Shown in pieces: positions 60,569 through 64,000 of a stretch of 64,000 nt of DNA. The notes below the pieces were generated by a model that was given only the letters and a program-made list of their open reading frames with translations, made no database searches and was not told where the DNA came from. Positions within the stretch are counted from its first letter, which is position 1; each line of letters begins with the position of its first letter. This stretch comes from Paramacrobiotus metropolitanus (taxonomy: Eukaryota; Tardigrada; Eutardigrada; Parachela; Macrobiotidae): the NCBI RefSeq assembly GCF_019649055.1, contig NW_026570227.1, positions 620,001-684,000 of the forward strand. The letters are read 5' to 3'. A program made the translations under genes and the position numbers.

Positions 60569-61534
60569 TAAGGCCATGGCTATTTTGGCTTTAATCGTTA
60601 CGAAGTGAGCAGTTTGTCCTTTTGCTTCGAAACGTACGTAGCATTTAGGTCTATATATGTATCCAGTGGAAAATAAGAAAAAATCAGTATGAACTAGCCC
60701 AAACGCAACTTAAACGATGCAGTTTAAAATTTGAAATAAGATAATTCCACTAAAAAACTAACTAGTCTACACACGCTAGTGGGAAAATTCCATGTAAGCA
60801 ACCACAAAATCCAGAACATAGTCCTCTTGCACCTTGCGAGGGCTTTTTTCGAAAAACAAATTTTTGAATTTGCCGCCTTTAAAAAACGATTTTACAAATG
60901 CTGGTTATCGTTATAACTCCAGTGAAACCGAATATTTTTAAATTCGCTCTCGCAATTAAGCTTTTGAGATGTTCTCGCATCTGTTGCCTGAGTTTCAAAA
61001 AAGTTTTATAACTCCGAAATTAGAAGTTAATTTTCAAAGTTGTTTGGCTGCATTTTTAGCGGCACCTTTCGAAAGTTCATGCAAGTTTATGTCTCCTGTG
61101 CACATGTTGGCTGATTCCACTCACCACATGTATCCGGCCACATAGACTATCCAGACAGCCGAGTGTTCGCTTTAGCCACACCTGCGTTTGATCACAGCCT
61201 ATTGTCTTTCTGTGTTTGCTTTCATTCTACCGATGTCCAGCGACGTTTTATGGCTCGACATGACAAAAGATGTATATTGCAAATTTATGCTTCCATTGAC
61301 TTTATATCACATCTTCGCTAGCTTGCAATCACTAACGTAATGGTTAGCCGGGCCAGTCATTAGATGCAGTGTCGACCACTTTAGGTCGCATACTTTAAAA
61401 ATTCATATTTCGATGTCTACTGATGTTATAGGTTTGAACTTTCTTCCAATTAATAGAGCAGTCTTCATTTAGTATGTATGAGTTTTTACGGAAAATGCCA
61501 TTTTAGCATTAAAGCCAAAATAGCCATGGCCTTA
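60569..61534. mobile_element. TIR element with TA ends, non-autonomous
   Basis: AAGGCCATGGCTATTTTGG... at 60570-60595 is the exact reverse complement of 61508-61533 (26 bp). TA lies at both outer ends (60569-60570, 61533-61534), as for Tc1/mariner-type insertions. The interior of about 910 bp has no transposase frame. Internal AT-rich sequence includes several TTTTTCGAAAAA-like words. Confidence 0.75.
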
Positions 61535-63470
61535 GTATACTGTTGCAGCGCGGAATGTTTCTGTGTCTGGTACAGGAATCCAAGAAACTTCCGCAGGGCG
61601 GAGATACGCTTCTTTCTAAGCTCTGACGCTTATGGCGGAAACCGGTGCTGCTGAGTTCAGACACAGTGTCACGTATTTACTGAGCGGCAATACCCACTTT
61701 ATTAGCAGCTCAGGCGCTGCGCTTTGGCAGACTAAACAACAAAAATGCAAGAACGTACGTACAGGTATTACTAGTAATACGAGGTACAACACTAAGTACA
61801 AGGAACAAAATCTGCATTCTGCACATTATCAATCACAACTTCACAATTAAGAAACCTTTACTATACACAAAGCATAATGCTATTGCTGACGATATGTGCG
61901 CAATGACAGCGATACATTTGCCCACTGTTTGTTGATTTTTGACCAAAGCGTAGCGTAGGTGCTCTATGTTGTGACTAATGCGAAATGTGATGCTCATATC
62001 CACAACGGCGTAGCCGACATTTGCACAAACATGAATGTACGACCATGGTTGTAAATACGCGGAGCATTAAATTAACTGAATCGCATTTATACGTAACTGA
62101 GTTTATTTAGAGCCATAAACCATTTTTGAGATATGACACTGGTTGCTGGCAACTTGGCACTGAAAATACCAAACATTATTTTTATACAGTATACCAAATA
62201 TAGATGGGAGACTATGGGGAGACTGTGCAACCGATGCTCAAAAAAATTATTAAATTTTCTGCCATCAATCGCTCGCAAAAGCTGAGAACATCTGGATTTT
62301 AAACTGAACTTCTGTCAGAAAAAGCAGTTAAATTGCACCCGCCCGGACAAGCTGCCCTTTTGTCAACCATGGTCGTACATTCCGCTAACTAAACTTACTC
62401 TGCTGCCACCTCGCGTGCCGGTTCCGTTGCAAAGCAAACGTTGGTTGAAAGCACCCATATCGCTGTCTGCAGTGTATCCTTTCTGGTGCGTGTTCTCTTT
62501 GGGATTAAACAATTTTGCAAGTGCTGTTGCTCCTACTCTTTTCCTCCACAGCTGCACGGTTGATTTCACGCTGTTTGCCTAGGAAATTCAATCATGCACC
62601 AGTCTGCAGCGTTAAGGGTATTTCCCCAAGTGTATTTGTACAAACTTGTCCCGTTATTCAATCTCATCACCACAGAGACAAATACAAATTCTCGGGTTAA
62701 GCCAAATTTCATACTACTACGCAGTAAGCACCGCGTCGCACTATTTACGCTCTACATGAATTCGGCATGGCTGATGCATGCCAAATATCGATCTAAACTA
62801 TGAGCTAGCCATATAAGCTATATAATATTAATTTAATTTTATCCTTCTTAGTCACCATGAGTATTGAAAGGAGTGAATTTGTCGTTGCAGTGGACTAACT
62901 GATGTTCATAAAGCAACTTTGCTCTTCCATAGATCAACTTTCTGCTAGATACATGCTATATATTGACGATAGAAATTACGGGCAAGGTTGTACAGAATTA
63001 CCCGTACACGATCAAAGCATGGTACACGTAATGCTCAGCAAACGTATCGGATGCTCGAGAATGCTTCCAGATTACTACTTAATTACTAGCGGTAGTCATT
63101 CGTCCGGCAGCAGTTTCATCTGTCTAGTGATTAAATGATGGTGCTTATTGCTTGGTTAAAAGTAGAGTATCATGTGTTTACTGACGTTTTAAATGCTAAC
63201 TGGTTTGGGTATTTTACAACCAAAATCAAGATCCGGAAGATGTTTATGAACAATTCCATAATTATGGCGTTTTTCACAAACGTTTTTCCGATTGGGATAT
63301 TGTTGTTGAATGGATTGGGATTAGGCTCTTTTCCACCGCGCAATCACCATCACGATCTTCTTGGACGACATATACATAAAAAAACTGGGCATATAAATCG
63401 CTCTCTACATTCTGTCTACTCAAATTGGCATATTATCTAATTTTTCCTTTTCTGTTGAGATAATATTAAT
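61535..63470. other. Intergenic, no supported gene
   Basis: No coding region that I recognise. Confidence 0.4.
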
Positions 63471-63473
63471 ATA

Positions 63474-63600
63474 TATCGAGATATTTGATATATATCTCGA
63501 TATATATCAAGATATATATCAAATATCTTGATACGTGATATCAAATATCTTGATATCACGTATCAAGATATTTGATATATTTCAAGATACATATTTCCTA
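63474..63600. repeat. AT-rich nested palindrome
   Basis: Built from ATATC/GATAT words. Its core, 63518-63544 and 63550-63576, is a perfect 27-bp inverted repeat (arm starting ATCAAATATCTTGATACG) with a 5-nt loop. It could extrude as a cruciform. No gene nearby. Confidence 0.8.
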
Positions 63601-64000
63601 TATATACTAAATCCTGGTGTGTGTATGGGAGCAGAAAACAGTTGTGTTATCAGCTTATGTATGTAGTTGGTCAGAAATCCGCTGATAATCACGCACTCAA
63701 TATCTCGCAGGTTGGGACGATGATTAACGGACTTAACAAGAAAAATAGTGATGTCGCCGATAGTCGGATTCCGGAGCTGCGATTATCGGCGATAACAACA
63801 TTTTCATTGTGTCTTTACGTTAGCAAATATATCTTATAGACAGGATAAGTATATAGTGATGTATAACAGAAAAGTATATCGTATCCGGCTGAAATTATCT
63901 TCGACTAAAGCGACTATTTGCGAATCGTATGCCACGCGTGTGTCAGGCTCGCTGGGCACTTGCACATTCCATGATTTGGCCGCGCCAGTATTTAATTTTT
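63601..64000. other. Window end, no supported gene
   Basis: One short open frame (63621-63839) without features. Nothing further recognised. Confidence 0.35.

Overview
This window looks like nuclear DNA of a small-genome invertebrate animal. Several genes can be assembled across GT-AG introns with matching codon phase, most introns being 65-215 bp. The families seen (semaphorin-type Sema+PSI receptor, Ig-type membrane protein, DC-STAMP-like protein) are animal families. I see no operons, ribosome binding sites, rRNA or tRNA genes. I lean towards a tardigrade or similar compact-intron invertebrate, but that is a guess; one marker-gene search would settle it.

Layout. 1-3.5 kb holds two terminal-inverted-repeat (TIR) elements, the second with a pogo/CENP-B-type helix-turn-helix remnant. 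3.6-6.2 kb holds an orphan exon and a two-exon DUF3987-type ATPase gene (minus). 9.6-14.6 kb holds a small hairpin element and a six-exon Sema-PSI-TM gene (minus). 15.06-15.70 kb is a long foldback element bounded by TTAA. 17.4-18.6 kb is a two-exon Ig-like membrane protein (plus). 19.7-21.4 kb is a DC-STAMP-like gene, possibly decayed. 22.8-26.95 kb carries two inverted copies of a divergent pair of small genes, with a truncated non-LTR 3' end between them.

The centre of the window (27573-51438) is one giant Ty3/gypsy-type LTR retrotransposon of about 23.9 kb. Its parts, in order, are: 328-bp LTRs (4 differences seen), a TACAGT target duplication, a primer binding site matching initiator tRNA-Met, a 1.37-kb structured leader, a 1079-residue coiled-coil Gag, an in-frame UAG followed by a CCHC zinc knuckle, a perfectly phased GGGAAAC -1 frameshift heptamer just before the next stop, then protease, RT, RNase H and integrase. 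After the integrase, which ends in an AT-hook tail, come about 9 kb of extra coding sequence that ordinary Ty3 elements lack: a Gly/Pro-rich protein, a duplicated domain, acidic/Lys-rich tracts, linker-histone (H15)-like winged helices, a Cys/His module, and a separate RS-rich ORF. The copy carries many frame breaks although its LTRs are nearly identical, so it is either recently decayed or affected by assembly errors. The 3' untranslated region contains repeated, self-complementary modules. This is the best candidate for an undescribed system: a retroelement carrying its own chromatin- and RNA-binding toolkit.

51.4-64 kb holds intergenic DNA, a three-exon multi-pass membrane protein gene (minus, 55.4-56.7 kb) whose middle exon is the parent of the orphan exon at 3.9 kb, a 5'-truncated non-LTR retrotransposon with a restriction-like endonuclease domain (58.3-60.2 kb), a TA-flanked TIR element (60.57-61.53 kb) and an AT-rich perfect palindrome at 63.5 kb.
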